Origin: a virus
DNA: 26,322 nt
IMG/VR virus record: IMGVR_UViG_3300017952_000084
Location: 1-26,322 of that record
Strand: one strand, 5' to 3'
Shown: piece by piece, positions 16,994-25,580 of the stretch
Numbering within the stretch: position 1 is the first letter of the stretch
Layout: each line of letters opens with the position of its first letter
Made by a program: the position numbers and the translations under genes
Notes under the pieces: generated by a model
Told to the model about the DNA's origin: nothing
What the model saw: only the letters and a program-made list of their open reading frames with translations
Databases searched by the model: none

Positions 16994-18540
16994 ACCGGAG
17001 TAGCCAGACCGCTAATCAAATTTACATCAAAATTCTTCCCTGCTCCATCAACACCGGAACTGAACAACGGAGCAGAGCCTTGGTCGCTGCTGGTGGGTTT
17101 CTTGATTGCCGGCACAGGAATAGAGAACTTCGGCATTGAAAATTTTACAACTGTCAATTTTTCGATCGGGATTTCCCTTAACGTCAAACGAATTGTTGCC
17201 GCTGTGATTTCGCGACTTTGAGAATTCATTGACCGCCGCAGTGATGTCACCTGCATGTCGGTAATAACGAACTCCATCGGCTTCCCCGTCTCGGCAGCAC
17301 GTTTCAACTGGATACGGAACATGTCATCCAAGTTAAACACTGAAACAGGGGCACGTCGTTGCGACATGCGACGCAATGTATCGATGCGTGCTTGAACACT
17401 ATTGAAGATGCCATCAGGCACAGTGGCACCGCCTTGTTCAACTCGATCCTCAGCGACTGTAAATTCCATTTCGGCTTGCATGAGGCTCCAGCCAGCCCAT
17501 TCAACAAGTGGATAGTTCCCCTGACGATCAATATCCACCCATTCTGAACCCAGACCAGAATAACTAATAGTATTCGGAACATAAGGGAAGTAGAAAATAT
17601 CTTGACGCGACTCTGAACGTTTCCCACCCGAAACCGTAGTGTCGGTAACGTATTCAGTGTAAGTCTGAATAATTTGGGGTCGTAGATCCGGCGCTTTGTC
17701 GGGGGGAGCAGAGTAACCAAAAGGCGCTTTAATAGTCACTTTTCTCGTAGCGGGCGTAGGCGCAATGGCATCCCGTGCAGGACTATTCGATGGACCAGTC
17801 TGCCTAGAACCCGAAGGACTACTCGCGTTGCCGCTCTGACGTTTTACTGACTCGCCAGTAATCGACTGAGACGGGTCAAAATACCAACGAATATACGCAT
17901 CTGTATATCCAGCGTTCTTCAATGCTTCTTCCGCTTTACCCTTCAAAGACGCAATTGCGCCATGTAGCGCATAACTGCTAGAGAAATCCGACGATTCAAG
18001 AGAACTGATTTGTCGGCGCACACCGTTTGTAATACGATCCATTTCAGAACGCGTGTTACTAAGTTGATCAGACAGACGATCATCAGATGAAGTTGCTATC
18101 GCATACGGGGTCATGCTTGGAGACGAAAGATTCGCACCATTTGAAGTTGTTGACGAAGCGTACGCCTGTTCTCTCTGAACTTGAGCAATCCATGCATCTT
18201 TTTGAAACGTCGTTTTGACCTTATATTGCGGGTTGTATCCGTAGATTTTTGAACCAACCTTGTAATGAGACGCAGACGAGCCCGCTGGCCAAACCCATTT
18301 AGCGTAGGTTTTAGTGTAATTACTAATGCTGTACGGGTTATCAGGGTGTCCGGGCCCTAAAGTTTTCGTGTACGTTTCACTCTTTGCTTTGCCCCACAGG
18401 CGTTGAACGTAATAGGTGTTTCCGACTTTCTGTAAACCCCAGTAAGATTCAACCCGATACATACTGTCTTGGTAACACAACGTGCCGGTTTCGTTCCGAA
18501 CCGTATAAGCAATATTTACAGGCCAGTTTTCGCCACTCAT
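16990..18540 (-). CDS. Tail/baseplate hub-associated protein at the XkdP position (516 aa)
   Basis: Lies between tape measure and hub, the position of PBSX XkdP and T4 gp53-like proteins. The N-terminal ~120 residues are rich in Tyr/Trp/Lys (TYYVQRLWGKAKSETYTKTL, YAKWVWPAGSS), followed by a Ser/Asn/Pro-rich linker (about 230-275). The C-terminal part (about 290-490) contains DIFYFPYVPNTISYSGLGSE and GNYPLVEWAGWSLMQAEMEF, a pattern common in this protein class ('F-F~P~~i~Y~~l'). I cannot see a clear LysM motif. The start overlaps the tape measure stop (ATGA) and the end overlaps the hub start. Likely a hub or tube-end component. The N-terminal domain is unassigned and might bind host or peptidoglycan. 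Confidence 0.6.
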   Translation of the reverse strand: MSGENWPVNIAYTVRNETGTLCYQDSMYRVESYWGLQKVGNTYYVQRLWGKAKSETYTKTLGPGHPDNPYSISNYTKTYAKWVWPAGSSASHYKVGSKIYGYNPQYKVKTTFQKDAWIAQVQREQAYASSTTSNGANLSSPSMTPYAIATSSDDRLSDQLSNTRSEMDRITNGVRRQISSLESSDFSSSYALHGAIASLKGKAEEALKNAGYTDAYIRWYFDPSQSITGESVKRQSGNASSPSGSRQTGPSNSPARDAIAPTPATRKVTIKAPFGYSAPPDKAPDLRPQIIQTYTEYVTDTTVSGGKRSESRQDIFYFPYVPNTISYSGLGSEWVDIDRQGNYPLVEWAGWSLMQAEMEFTVAEDRVEQGGATVPDGIFNSVQARIDTLRRMSQRRAPVSVFNLDDMFRIQLKRAAETGKPMEFVITDMQVTSLRRSMNSQSREITAATIRLTLREIPIEKLTVVKFSMPKFSIPVPAIKKPTSSDQGSAPLFSSGVDGAGKNFDVNLISGLATPV

Positions 18541-21500
18541 CGCCGCTCCCTATCAGACTGCTCGCGTGCTTTAATTCGAGACATCACAGTGTCAGCAATA
18601 AGTTGCGGATCTGCTCCAGAACCATTCACGTTAATCGTGTAGTTGTACGTCATATTTCCAGCAGTAGACCCCATGGTGGCCGGCGAGGAAGAGTCACCGG
18701 TGTTCGGTACCGCATGCAAATGACGAGAACCAGCGGAACCATGGAACTCCGCAAAACCGCCGCCGTTTTCAATCATTTGTTTGTACTGACCGAGGTTGTC
18801 TCCGATCAGGTCGAGAGCACCGCCCTTAATGTGGTCAGAACTTGGGCTTCCGAGATTGAAATTGCGCCAACCAGATGTCACAATTTGTTTGCCGTTAATC
18901 ATCGATGACAGCGAACGGTGTGCCGCCATGGTGCGACCAAATCGTCCAGAAGCAGTGTCACCCCTCGGCGAGGAAGTATCCGAAGAACCTCCTGTGCTTG
19001 GAGGTGTCGTCGTCGTCGGGTCTGTCTCAATACCCAAGTCGGCGAGAGCATCATTCATCGCTTTCGTCAACCTACCCAACTGCGAAATGAATTCATCAGT
19101 CTGACCTTCAAGGCTCTTGCCCGTATCCTCAATCTCGTTAATCATGATGTCAAGACCATACGATTTGAGAATGGCTTCAATTTCAGACTGCGACTTACCC
19201 TCAAAAATGTCGCCCGTGATACCCTCAGCCAATCTTCGAACACCAGCCGATCCCAAAGCCGAATAGCGGCCTTCAAAGTTGGTTCCTTGAGCAACGGAGA
19301 ATCCTGCATTTCTCAATACGCTCTGAATTTGCTCGGTAACCATACTGTTATCAGCAATACTTCCTGTACCAATGGTATCGAGGAACTGAGCAATAGGCCC
19401 AAAACTGCGAAGAGCACCCTCCATTCCCTCCAGAGTTCTGCCTTGACCAAACGCTGCGCCGCCACGACCAAACTGTCTCGTGAACTCCTGATTGGCACGG
19501 AAAACGTCGCCGCCATACAACGACACCAACGAGTCGTAAATCGCTGTGAGTTGCTCTCCGATATCTGCTGATGTGAGAGAGCCCTCGGAATTCATCTCAA
19601 CCAGAGCGCGAGCCGCCTCGTCCATAATCAACGGTGCGTTCTCTGCCTCAATTGACTTATTTAGTTGCGCAAAAACATCGGACGCTTCGTCAGCCATAGC
19701 GCCTTGCAACTGCTGATATGACTGAATCATGTTTTGCGTCAAGGAAGCAATCATGTCCGACGTTTTCGCTGTAGCGTCATACAGATTGGTACCAGTTTCA
19801 TGAGCGAGACTAATAATTTGGTCTTCAGTCATATGAAGCGCATCTCGCAGACCGCTCATCCGGTCGTTATATGTTGAATCTGCGAAATCAATCGCATCAA
19901 CAAATGCCTCAACCTGCGGAGTCAGTTTTTCTAACGCCTCTTTAGGTTTTTCCATCATCTCGGCTAATTGTTCCGTCGAGATTTCAAGACCAAGCGCTCG
20001 ACGGTTATCGTAAATATTTTGGATTTGCTCTTTTCGATATGCGTCATCTATATTGGCACCACGACGATTCAAGAGAAGACCCATGCCGGCTGCTCCAAGG
20101 GGGCCACCCAGCAGATAACCGCCACCCATCAGAGCCGCACCTTTTAAGCCCCCGACGCCACCCATGCTCTTTCGATTCGGGTCACCCTTAATAGCCTGTC
20201 GTGAACTGGCAGCAACCTTTCGCAACTCATCAACATTGAAGACCGAACCAAGATTGCCACTCACCGCAGCAAGTTCTTTAGCCGTTGAACCCTTCAAACC
20301 CGCGAGTGCCTCAGAGAACATCGACGATCCGATTTCCTCACCGGCTTCCCGTGCCGCATCTTTCTTCGCATTGTTTTTATTCCAAAACGACTTGACGCCA
20401 CCCACAACACCACCGGCAATGGCACCAATAATCGCTCCATGAATACCGAACTGTGCGCCCATCGCGGCACCACCGGCGGCACCACCCAAAGTTCCGACAA
20501 CAGAATTCTCTGCCGTAAGAGCAGTTCCCAAACCGGCGACACCGAGACCCATCAACGGATTAAATCCAGCAACCATCGAACCCAACGCCATTGCACCCTG
20601 AGTTTCCTCAGGCATAAATTGGCTCGCAATACCTAAGCCAGCCATGGTACCCATGCGGGCCGTGCCGGAATTATTGAAACGACCCACGCCCTCCATGAAA
20701 CGCTGCCTCGTCGGAGTTCCCGTTCGCCACGAACGTGGACCATACTGGCCGGAGAAACGTTGCAGGGCGCTCGGCCCAGCCCATACTGGGCTTCCAGCCA
20801 TGTACCCGCTCGCACCCGGAGTACCAAGGCCACGATTGTATTGCTGTGCGGCACGCAACCCCGACATACCGCCGTTGCGGTACGCGCTATAGAGGCTTTG
20901 ACGCTGAGCCGCTGTCCCTGCAACAGGAGGAGGCAACATTCCCCCGCTCGTTTGGCTACGCATCCCGTTTGCCGGACCCGGATACAACTGTCCGCCAGCA
21001 GTACCACCGGTAACATTAACAACACCAGCATTAACATTCATGGTCCCAGTGTTCTTCGGGACAAAACCACCTTTGGTGTTTTTCATGGAACGGAACATGA
21101 TGCCCGCACCCATCAGCAACCCGAACGCACCGAAACCATCACCCATGCCACCGAAAATGCTGGCAGATGCTTTGAAAACCTGACCAAGTGCACTGACGAT
21201 CTGTTTTACGCCCTCAAGGATTTTATTGACAAACGGAAGTGCTTTGAAGAACAACTCACGTGACACATCCATGATTTCGCCGAACTTGGCGAGGATTGCC
21301 CCAACCTTGGTGCCAAATTCTTCAAGGTTTTCCCTATTGTCTTGAATCATCTCATTGAGAGATCCGAACCCTTCACGGAATCTATCAATGACAGGCATAA
21401 AGATGTTTTTCAACATCTGCTCTAAAACTCGTGCGCCTTCAATTAACGGCCGGAGCGACTCCTTAATATTATTCCAGCCTTTAGTAAACCTTTCCCAACG

Positions 21501-22685
21501 GTCAGCCATCCGTTGCATCATTCCGGTTGCTCGAGGCAAGTAGTCGCGAATCAACATGACAAAAATGTCGGAAAGTTTCTCGGCGAAACCACCCACACTG
21601 TCAATAAATGGTCCGTTGCCGAAACGGATCAATTCGCCTTGGACTCTACGGAATGCGTTCTCGAAAGTATTAAGAACTTCTCGGGTGACTTCCTTCAGGG
21701 GTTTCAAAAACTGTTGACCGAAGTCAGCGAAGTTATTTTGGATCTCAGTGAAACCACCCTTAAGCACACTAACCAACGTGCTATTCACAGCCCCAAACTG
21801 GCCTTCAACACCGCCAAGAACAGCAAGGTTTCCTGAAAGAATTGCCTCTTTCAATTCTTCAGCCGTATTGATGCCCTGCTTTTTCGCTTCCTCCATGGCT
21901 TTTTTCATCTCAGGCCCGAGCGCTTCAGCCGCTTTAGTAATTTCACCAAACGACTTCTTCGGATCCTGCAACAAACCAATAAACTCGCCGGCGGCTTTTA
22001 CGCCTTGCTCGAGTGGCTGGCCAGCAGAAGCAAAATCCATCAAACCTTTAAGGAGATTTTGTGATCCACGAGTGAAGGTGGAATTCTTAGACACCGCAGC
22101 ATATGCGGCATTCAAATTCTTCAGACCAACAGAAGCAAGTGCGGTATCGGTATGCAAGCCACGCATCACGACTCGTACCTGATTCAGGTTGCTACCGAAC
22201 TCACCAAACCCTGAATTGCGTCCCTTGTAGGCATGCATTGCTGCTGTTTGTTCACGCATGGCGGCAGCAACGGCAGCAATTGCGACAGCGGCAGCAGCGG
22301 CACCGGCGGCAACAACATTAAGCATTGCATGATACGCCCTACCTAACAGGTTGCCAGCCTTAAAAAGGGCATGAACGCCAATCATTGCAGCACCCATCAG
22401 CGCAAATTCGGCGACTGTTGCTTTCAACATGAGGCCCAGTCCCTTAAGGGAGACCTTGCCAAACATCGCAACCATTTTGTCTACGGAGTCAAAATGTCTC
22501 TTCCACGATTTGGTGATGTTCGTGAGCCGCTTATTTACAGCGTCGTTGTAACCCTTGGAAAAAGCATTCAACTTAGCCTGAGTTGCTGTGGCAGCAGCAC
22601 CGATCTGAAGAAGACCATTACGAACTTTTCGGAGTTGGCGTTCCCCAATTGCCCCAATTTTAATTCGTAGTGATGCTTGTTCCAT
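18537..22685 (-). CDS. Tape measure protein with C-terminal M15-type peptidase motif (1382 aa)
   Basis: Longest gene after the chaperone frameshift, so it is the tape measure; by the usual ~0.15 nm per residue the tail would be about 200 nm long. The N-terminus is helical, with two hydrophobic stretches (about 79-108 and 116-143, Ala-rich). Residues about 370-510 are amphipathic helices; about 670-780 and 830-860 are Gly/Ala-rich zipper-like segments that could enter the membrane. Residues about 1260-1330 contain the peptidase M15 signature SSDHIKGGALDLI (zinc ligands H1285 and D1292) and RHLHAVP (H1324, following H1322), with MAAHRSLSSMINGKQIVTSG upstream. The domain could cut peptidoglycan cross-links during DNA entry. 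The start follows GGGGTTCAGCCC, and the stop overlaps the next gene. Confidence 0.9.
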   Translation of the reverse strand: MEQASLRIKIGAIGERQLRKVRNGLLQIGAAATATQAKLNAFSKGYNDAVNKRLTNITKSWKRHFDSVDKMVAMFGKVSLKGLGLMLKATVAEFALMGAAMIGVHALFKAGNLLGRAYHAMLNVVAAGAAAAAVAIAAVAAAMREQTAAMHAYKGRNSGFGEFGSNLNQVRVVMRGLHTDTALASVGLKNLNAAYAAVSKNSTFTRGSQNLLKGLMDFASAGQPLEQGVKAAGEFIGLLQDPKKSFGEITKAAEALGPEMKKAMEEAKKQGINTAEELKEAILSGNLAVLGGVEGQFGAVNSTLVSVLKGGFTEIQNNFADFGQQFLKPLKEVTREVLNTFENAFRRVQGELIRFGNGPFIDSVGGFAEKLSDIFVMLIRDYLPRATGMMQRMADRWERFTKGWNNIKESLRPLIEGARVLEQMLKNIFMPVIDRFREGFGSLNEMIQDNRENLEEFGTKVGAILAKFGEIMDVSRELFFKALPFVNKILEGVKQIVSALGQVFKASASIFGGMGDGFGAFGLLMGAGIMFRSMKNTKGGFVPKNTGTMNVNAGVVNVTGGTAGGQLYPGPANGMRSQTSGGMLPPPVAGTAAQRQSLYSAYRNGGMSGLRAAQQYNRGLGTPGASGYMAGSPVWAGPSALQRFSGQYGPRSWRTGTPTRQRFMEGVGRFNNSGTARMGTMAGLGIASQFMPEETQGAMALGSMVAGFNPLMGLGVAGLGTALTAENSVVGTLGGAAGGAAMGAQFGIHGAIIGAIAGGVVGGVKSFWNKNNAKKDAAREAGEEIGSSMFSEALAGLKGSTAKELAAVSGNLGSVFNVDELRKVAASSRQAIKGDPNRKSMGGVGGLKGAALMGGGYLLGGPLGAAGMGLLLNRRGANIDDAYRKEQIQNIYDNRRALGLEISTEQLAEMMEKPKEALEKLTPQVEAFVDAIDFADSTYNDRMSGLRDALHMTEDQIISLAHETGTNLYDATAKTSDMIASLTQNMIQSYQQLQGAMADEASDVFAQLNKSIEAENAPLIMDEAARALVEMNSEGSLTSADIGEQLTAIYDSLVSLYGGDVFRANQEFTRQFGRGGAAFGQGRTLEGMEGALRSFGPIAQFLDTIGTGSIADNSMVTEQIQSVLRNAGFSVAQGTNFEGRYSALGSAGVRRLAEGITGDIFEGKSQSEIEAILKSYGLDIMINEIEDTGKSLEGQTDEFISQLGRLTKAMNDALADLGIETDPTTTTPPSTGGSSDTSSPRGDTASGRFGRTMAAHRSLSSMINGKQIVTSGWRNFNLGSPSSDHIKGGALDLIGDNLGQYKQMIENGGGFAEFHGSAGSRHLHAVPNTGDSSSPATMGSTAGNMTYNYTINVNGSGADPQLIADTVMSRIKAREQSDRERR

Positions 22686-22703
22686 TGGGCTGAACCCCTA
22701 CAA

Positions 22704-22901
22704 CTAAGACCGATTTTGTCGTGCTTTTCGCTCCTGTTCCTCACGGTCGCGCTCTATAACTTTAGCACAGGCCATAAGTAGTACCCATTCGTCATCGTCA
22801 AGGGCGAGCAAATCCAAAGGATTTGTTCCCCATAACTCTCCTAGTCGAGCCGAAGAAATCACATAGGAATCTTCGGTTAATTCATCTAGGAGTCCTTCGT
22901 A
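22704..22901 (-). CDS. Tail assembly chaperone -1 frameshift extension (T part)
   Basis: This frame is open from about 22939 to TAG 22704, has no plausible ATG start with an SD, and overlaps the end of the chaperone gene, as in the G-GT tail chaperones of many tailed phages. A slip at CCT 22903-22901 (context GGACCCT) joins residue 169 of the first product to 65 further residues beginning YEGLLDELTEDSY and including LGELWGTNPLDLLALDDDEW and ERDREEQERKARQNRS. The Leu/Asp pattern and the basic/acidic C-terminal helix resemble GT extensions. The fusion would be 234 residues, made at low frequency alongside the short form. It ends 19 bases before the tape measure start. Confidence 0.7.
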   Translation of the reverse strand, partial: YEGLLDELTEDSYVISSARLGELWGTNPLDLLALDDDEWVLLMACAKVIERDREEQERKARQNRS

Positions 22902-23407
22902 GGGTCCACAGCATCTACGGTCTCCCCATATCCAGCGGCCTCAAGGATAGCGAGTGCCGCAGCCTCTACGTGGGGATCAGTGTGGAAAAAAGCCATAACG
23001 GCGTCTGGTACAGGACGGGTACAGTCCGTAGATGCAAGTATATCAGCGGAGGCAAAGTTGAGTGGGAAGCCATTCTCATCGAATACTTCTTCCTCATCCA
23101 TTTCAATGCCGATAGTCGTGTGCCCGACCACGTAAGCAGCAAACTTGGTTGGGTCCATTCCGTTACGAGTGTCCTCGCCAGCGTTGCGACGCCAAGCCTT
23201 CATCTGCTTCTGCGTGATGTTCGGACTGATCTTCAGGGCAACACCCGGACGATCAGGAACTTCCAAGATGACTTCAGGTCGCGTTACCTTCGCTGAAATC
23301 TTCTCTTTCAACCTGTCGAGAGGTGATTCAACCTTGCTTGAGCCAGCCGCCTTTGCCGGAGCCGGATCATCAGGGGTGTCGTTGTCAATATACAGTGAGT
23401 CGCTCAT
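22886..23407 (-). CDS. Tail assembly chaperone (G form, 173 aa)
   Basis: Located between tail tube and tape measure, where the XkdN/gpG-type chaperone is expected. It binds tape measure protein during tail assembly and is not in the virion in known cases. N-terminal ~30 residues are low-complexity (PDDPAPAKAAGSSKVESP). The middle DRLKEKISAKVTRPEVILEV... and KQMKAWRRNAGEDTRNGMDP is typical helical chaperone sequence, followed by an acidic EMDEEEVFDENGFP and a DPHVEAAALAILEAAGYG helix. The stop is in frame with a -1 extension beyond. The SD is weak (AGGTTGA). The gene is preceded by an intergenic region with two hairpins. Confidence 0.75.
   Translation of the reverse strand: MSDSLYIDNDTPDDPAPAKAAGSSKVESPLDRLKEKISAKVTRPEVILEVPDRPGVALKISPNITQKQMKAWRRNAGEDTRNGMDPTKFAAYVVGHTTIGIEMDEEEVFDENGFPLNFASADILASTDCTRPVPDAVMAFFHTDPHVEAAALAILEAAGYGETVDAVDPTKDS
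22901..22907 (-). promoter_or_regulatory. Candidate -1 frameshift slippery site GGACCCT
   Basis: In the zero frame this is G GAC CCT; a one-base backward slip re-pairs CCT as CCC. It is the best candidate upstream of the stop TAG at 22888-22886, within the window where the two frames overlap. It is not a canonical XXXYYYZ heptamer, so the exact site is uncertain. Another candidate is the GGG-GAG run at about 22922-22927. Confidence 0.35.
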
Positions 23408-23456
23408 GGTTCGTCAACCTAGCACAGTCAGCGCGATTTTGGCGCAACAATGCAAC

Positions 23457-23485
23457 GCGGCCCACCCCATTTCGGGATGAGCCGC
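23457..23485 (-). terminator. Strong hairpin after tail tube gene (possible partial terminator)
   Basis: Minus strand GCGGCTCATCCC, loop GAAAT, GGGGTGGGCCGC: 12 paired bases including two G-U pairs. No U-tract follows (GTTGCATTG), so Rho-independent termination is not certain. It may stabilise or attenuate mRNA after sheath and tube, which are needed in high copy, before the chaperone, needed in less. Confidence 0.4.
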
Positions 23486-23492
23486 AAAGCCG

Positions 23493-23508
23493 TAAAACCT
23501 AGGTTTTA
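23493..23508 (-). other. 16-bp perfect palindrome TAAAACCTAGGTTTTA
   Basis: Perfect dyad in the 112-base gap between tube stop and chaperone start, 11 bases past the tube stop. As RNA it would be a 6-bp stem with CUAG loop ending in UUUUA, followed a few bases later by the larger hairpin. It might be a protein-binding operator, a weak terminator or part of a bipartite structure. Confidence 0.45.
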
Positions 23509-23519
23509 TCGAGTTTTTA

Positions 23520-23984
23520 TCAGGATGCAGAGTTCACATTCTGAATAGCAAACGTCAGAGCGAAAGTCGCCGGAGCGCCAGATGACGAGTCACCCTCAGG
23601 CTCCGTGATTCCGACAAGCAGAGCGTTCGAGTAGACGCGGTCGGTGCCGATCACCTCGATGTCGCAGTCGTACGTTTTCACGTTGACGTTGTAGTACGCC
23701 TGACCGACGAGCGGACGCAACTGGGCCAACTTGCGGGCAAGACCGGCGGCTCCGTCACTCTCGGTGTAGTCATCGTCGTAATGAGCGGTGAGCGTAATGT
23801 CACCAATCTCGAACGGCGCGCAAAGAACCGTAGGGAACTTCGCTCCACCTTCATAGATTTTCTCAACCGACGCCGTGATCTCACCGCCGGACACCTGAGC
23901 GAAACGAAAGCCCTCCCACTTGGGGTGGTTCGTATCAACTGGTGCGATATCGGCGAGGATCTGTCGCTGTGAAGTTTTGGCCAT
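23520..23984 (-). CDS. Tail tube protein (154 aa)
   Basis: Forms the inner tail tube; context directly after the sheath gene and length near that of gpFII/XkdM-type tubes. The sequence is beta-rich with no signal peptide: DIAPVDTNHPKWEGFRFAQV (N-terminal strand), GEITASVEKIYEGGAKFPTV and CAPFEIGDITLTAHYDDDYT (the long beta-hairpin region), ARKLAQLRPLVGQAYYNV helix, and VYSNALLVGITEPEGDSSSG, ATFALTFAIQ strands at the C-terminus. The SD GGGAGA lies upstream of ATG 23984. Distance to sheath is 17 bases, so the two are co-translated. The family assignment rests on context and fold pattern. Confidence 0.85.
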   Translation of the reverse strand: MAKTSQRQILADIAPVDTNHPKWEGFRFAQVSGGEITASVEKIYEGGAKFPTVLCAPFEIGDITLTAHYDDDYTESDGAAGLARKLAQLRPLVGQAYYNVNVKTYDCDIEVIGTDRVYSNALLVGITEPEGDSSSGAPATFALTFAIQNVNSAS

Positions 23985-24001
23985 CTGTCATTCTCCCTTG
24001 G

Positions 24002-25480
24002 TCAGACAACCGAGTTGGTCAGGTTGCTCTTAACGATGTCGACTTCGATCTTGTCGCCGACACTCGACACGCGGATACCGACCTTGGCCTTGATAAGACC
24101 ATCAGCCAACTGGGTAACAGGGTTGAGCGACGTATCGCACTTAACCGTGTATCCATAGTCGATCCGCTTGCCGTTTGCGTCGAACGCCTCATAAAGGGCG
24201 CCGGCGAGACGAAGAGGTTCAAGCACAGCGATGAGTTTCGCCTCAACGCTGGCAAAAATGTTGTTACGTCCGTCGATGACGCTGAAGAGAAGATCTTCAA
24301 GCGTGCGATTGGCCTCGACAACCACGTGGTTGACAAGATCCTGCGCCGTCATGTAACGGAAGTTGCTGGTGTCCGACGAGAGCGAACGAGCGCCATAGAT
24401 GCGAATCGTGTTATTGATCGTGCGAATGGCGTTCACGTGTGCTTCGTCCAGTGCATCTCCCGCCGACTTGTCGAGAGCAAACTCGATTCCGTTGACGTAG
24501 CGTGCGTTCGAGATGATGCCTGCGCCGGGCTGCTGAGGTCCAACCTGATTGTGTGCGCGGGAGCGAACACCGGCAGCGTAGCCAAGCGGTGGAATCAGAC
24601 GGTTGATGCCCGGAGTGGAAGTTGGAACATAAACCCACGGGTAAAACACCGCAGCATGCTCACCATTAGCAGCACCGAGCGCTTCCGACCTGCCGTTAGC
24701 ACCAGCAGTCACTGCGGTGGTACCAGCCGGATAGTGATGGATGCTCATACGGTTGTTGGTGTTCGCGTGGGCGATAAGCGCGTCACGGACGACAGCGGAA
24801 GTTGTCTCTGGGCACCCAACAACGCCAGTTCCAAAAGAATTGAGGAACAAGTCGAGAGCAGCCGAGTACTGGTTGTCACCGGGGGCTCCACCGTCGCTCA
24901 CCACTGAATTGTCAGCGTTCGTGGTCGGGAACGCAGTTGAAGCAACTGGAGCGGGCATCAACGTGCCGGTGATTTCCGCCGTCACATATCGAGAAGCAAT
25001 AGCGCTCGTGTTGATGCGTCCGACCATCTGAGCAAGCGACAAACAGTCACCAGTGTTGTACACCATGGTGCCTTCCCAATAAAGGCGAAGAGCCGAACTG
25101 TTTGCAGCAACACCGATGACGACTTCGTAATTGAGATCGTCTACCCATGTTCCCGGACCGTTGGCGGTAAGTTGCAATGCCGAATCAGCGTTGACATCAT
25201 CGAGTTCGATGTACGAAGTGACTGGGTTGGCGCCAGTGACTCGAGCGACGTAACACTGGGTGCCGCCCTCCTCGAAGAATGCTTTAACGGTGTCATGCAG
25301 GTAGCCGTTTGAGACGTATCCGCCGTAGAGGGCCTCGTACTCTTCCATGCTGTTGACTTTTGAGGCCTGATCGGCAGGACCACGCTCGGTGATACCTGCA
25401 AAAAAAGCCTGTGACGATTCGCGAGTGGTGTTCCCGGTAGGGCCACTTCGCACTGCTGTTGAAATTACGACTCCCGGCAT
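24002..25480 (-). CDS. Tail sheath protein (492 aa)
   Basis: Contractile sheath subunit. The N-terminus MPGVVISTAVRSGPTGNTTR, followed by SQAFFAGITERGPADQASKV and SMEEYEALYGGYVSNGYLHD, AFFEEGGTQCYVARVTG, is the classic sheath start, and the C-terminal half includes INNTIRIYGARSLSSDTSNF, YMTAQDLVNHVVVEANRTLE and RIDYGYTVKCDTSLNP with VGIRVSSVGDKIEVDIVKSN, the C-terminal handshake region. Length is typical (~480-500). The SD GGGAAG lies before ATG 25480. It follows a 100-base gap with a possible promoter, the first such gap in the module, so it may head a strong tail transcript. Confidence 0.92.
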   Translation of the reverse strand: MPGVVISTAVRSGPTGNTTRESSQAFFAGITERGPADQASKVNSMEEYEALYGGYVSNGYLHDTVKAFFEEGGTQCYVARVTGANPVTSYIELDDVNADSALQLTANGPGTWVDDLNYEVVIGVAANSSALRLYWEGTMVYNTGDCLSLAQMVGRINTSAIASRYVTAEITGTLMPAPVASTAFPTTNADNSVVSDGGAPGDNQYSAALDLFLNSFGTGVVGCPETTSAVVRDALIAHANTNNRMSIHHYPAGTTAVTAGANGRSEALGAANGEHAAVFYPWVYVPTSTPGINRLIPPLGYAAGVRSRAHNQVGPQQPGAGIISNARYVNGIEFALDKSAGDALDEAHVNAIRTINNTIRIYGARSLSSDTSNFRYMTAQDLVNHVVVEANRTLEDLLFSVIDGRNNIFASVEAKLIAVLEPLRLAGALYEAFDANGKRIDYGYTVKCDTSLNPVTQLADGLIKAKVGIRVSSVGDKIEVDIVKSNLTNSVV

Positions 25481-25580
25481 AGGATTCTTCCCTTTTCTTG
25501 CGTCGGACGGTCACTTGTAAGTGTAATCACAATTGTACAGAACACTTATTCGTTTCCTTGCAACTGCTTTGTATAGGATA
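25481..25580 (-). promoter_or_regulatory. Intergenic leader upstream of sheath; weak promoter and dyad
   Basis: Contains TACAAT (25537-25532) preceded by TG, a TTGCAA at 25563-25558 (20-base spacing, too long for sigma-70), and the dyad CACTTGTAAGTG at 25512-25523, downstream of the candidate -10. This could be an operator-regulated late promoter, but the evidence is weak. Confidence 0.25.

Noticed and set aside
22710-22850. T part of the chaperone as an independent gene
   Set aside because: No ATG with SD; possible GTG at about 22861 lacks a good SD, and the layout is that of a frameshifted G-GT pair. Not completely excluded.
23942-24907. 321-aa plus-strand ORF antisense to the sheath
   Set aside because: The sheath is clear in the minus strand; no SD, no domain pattern, and no other plus-strand genes are present.
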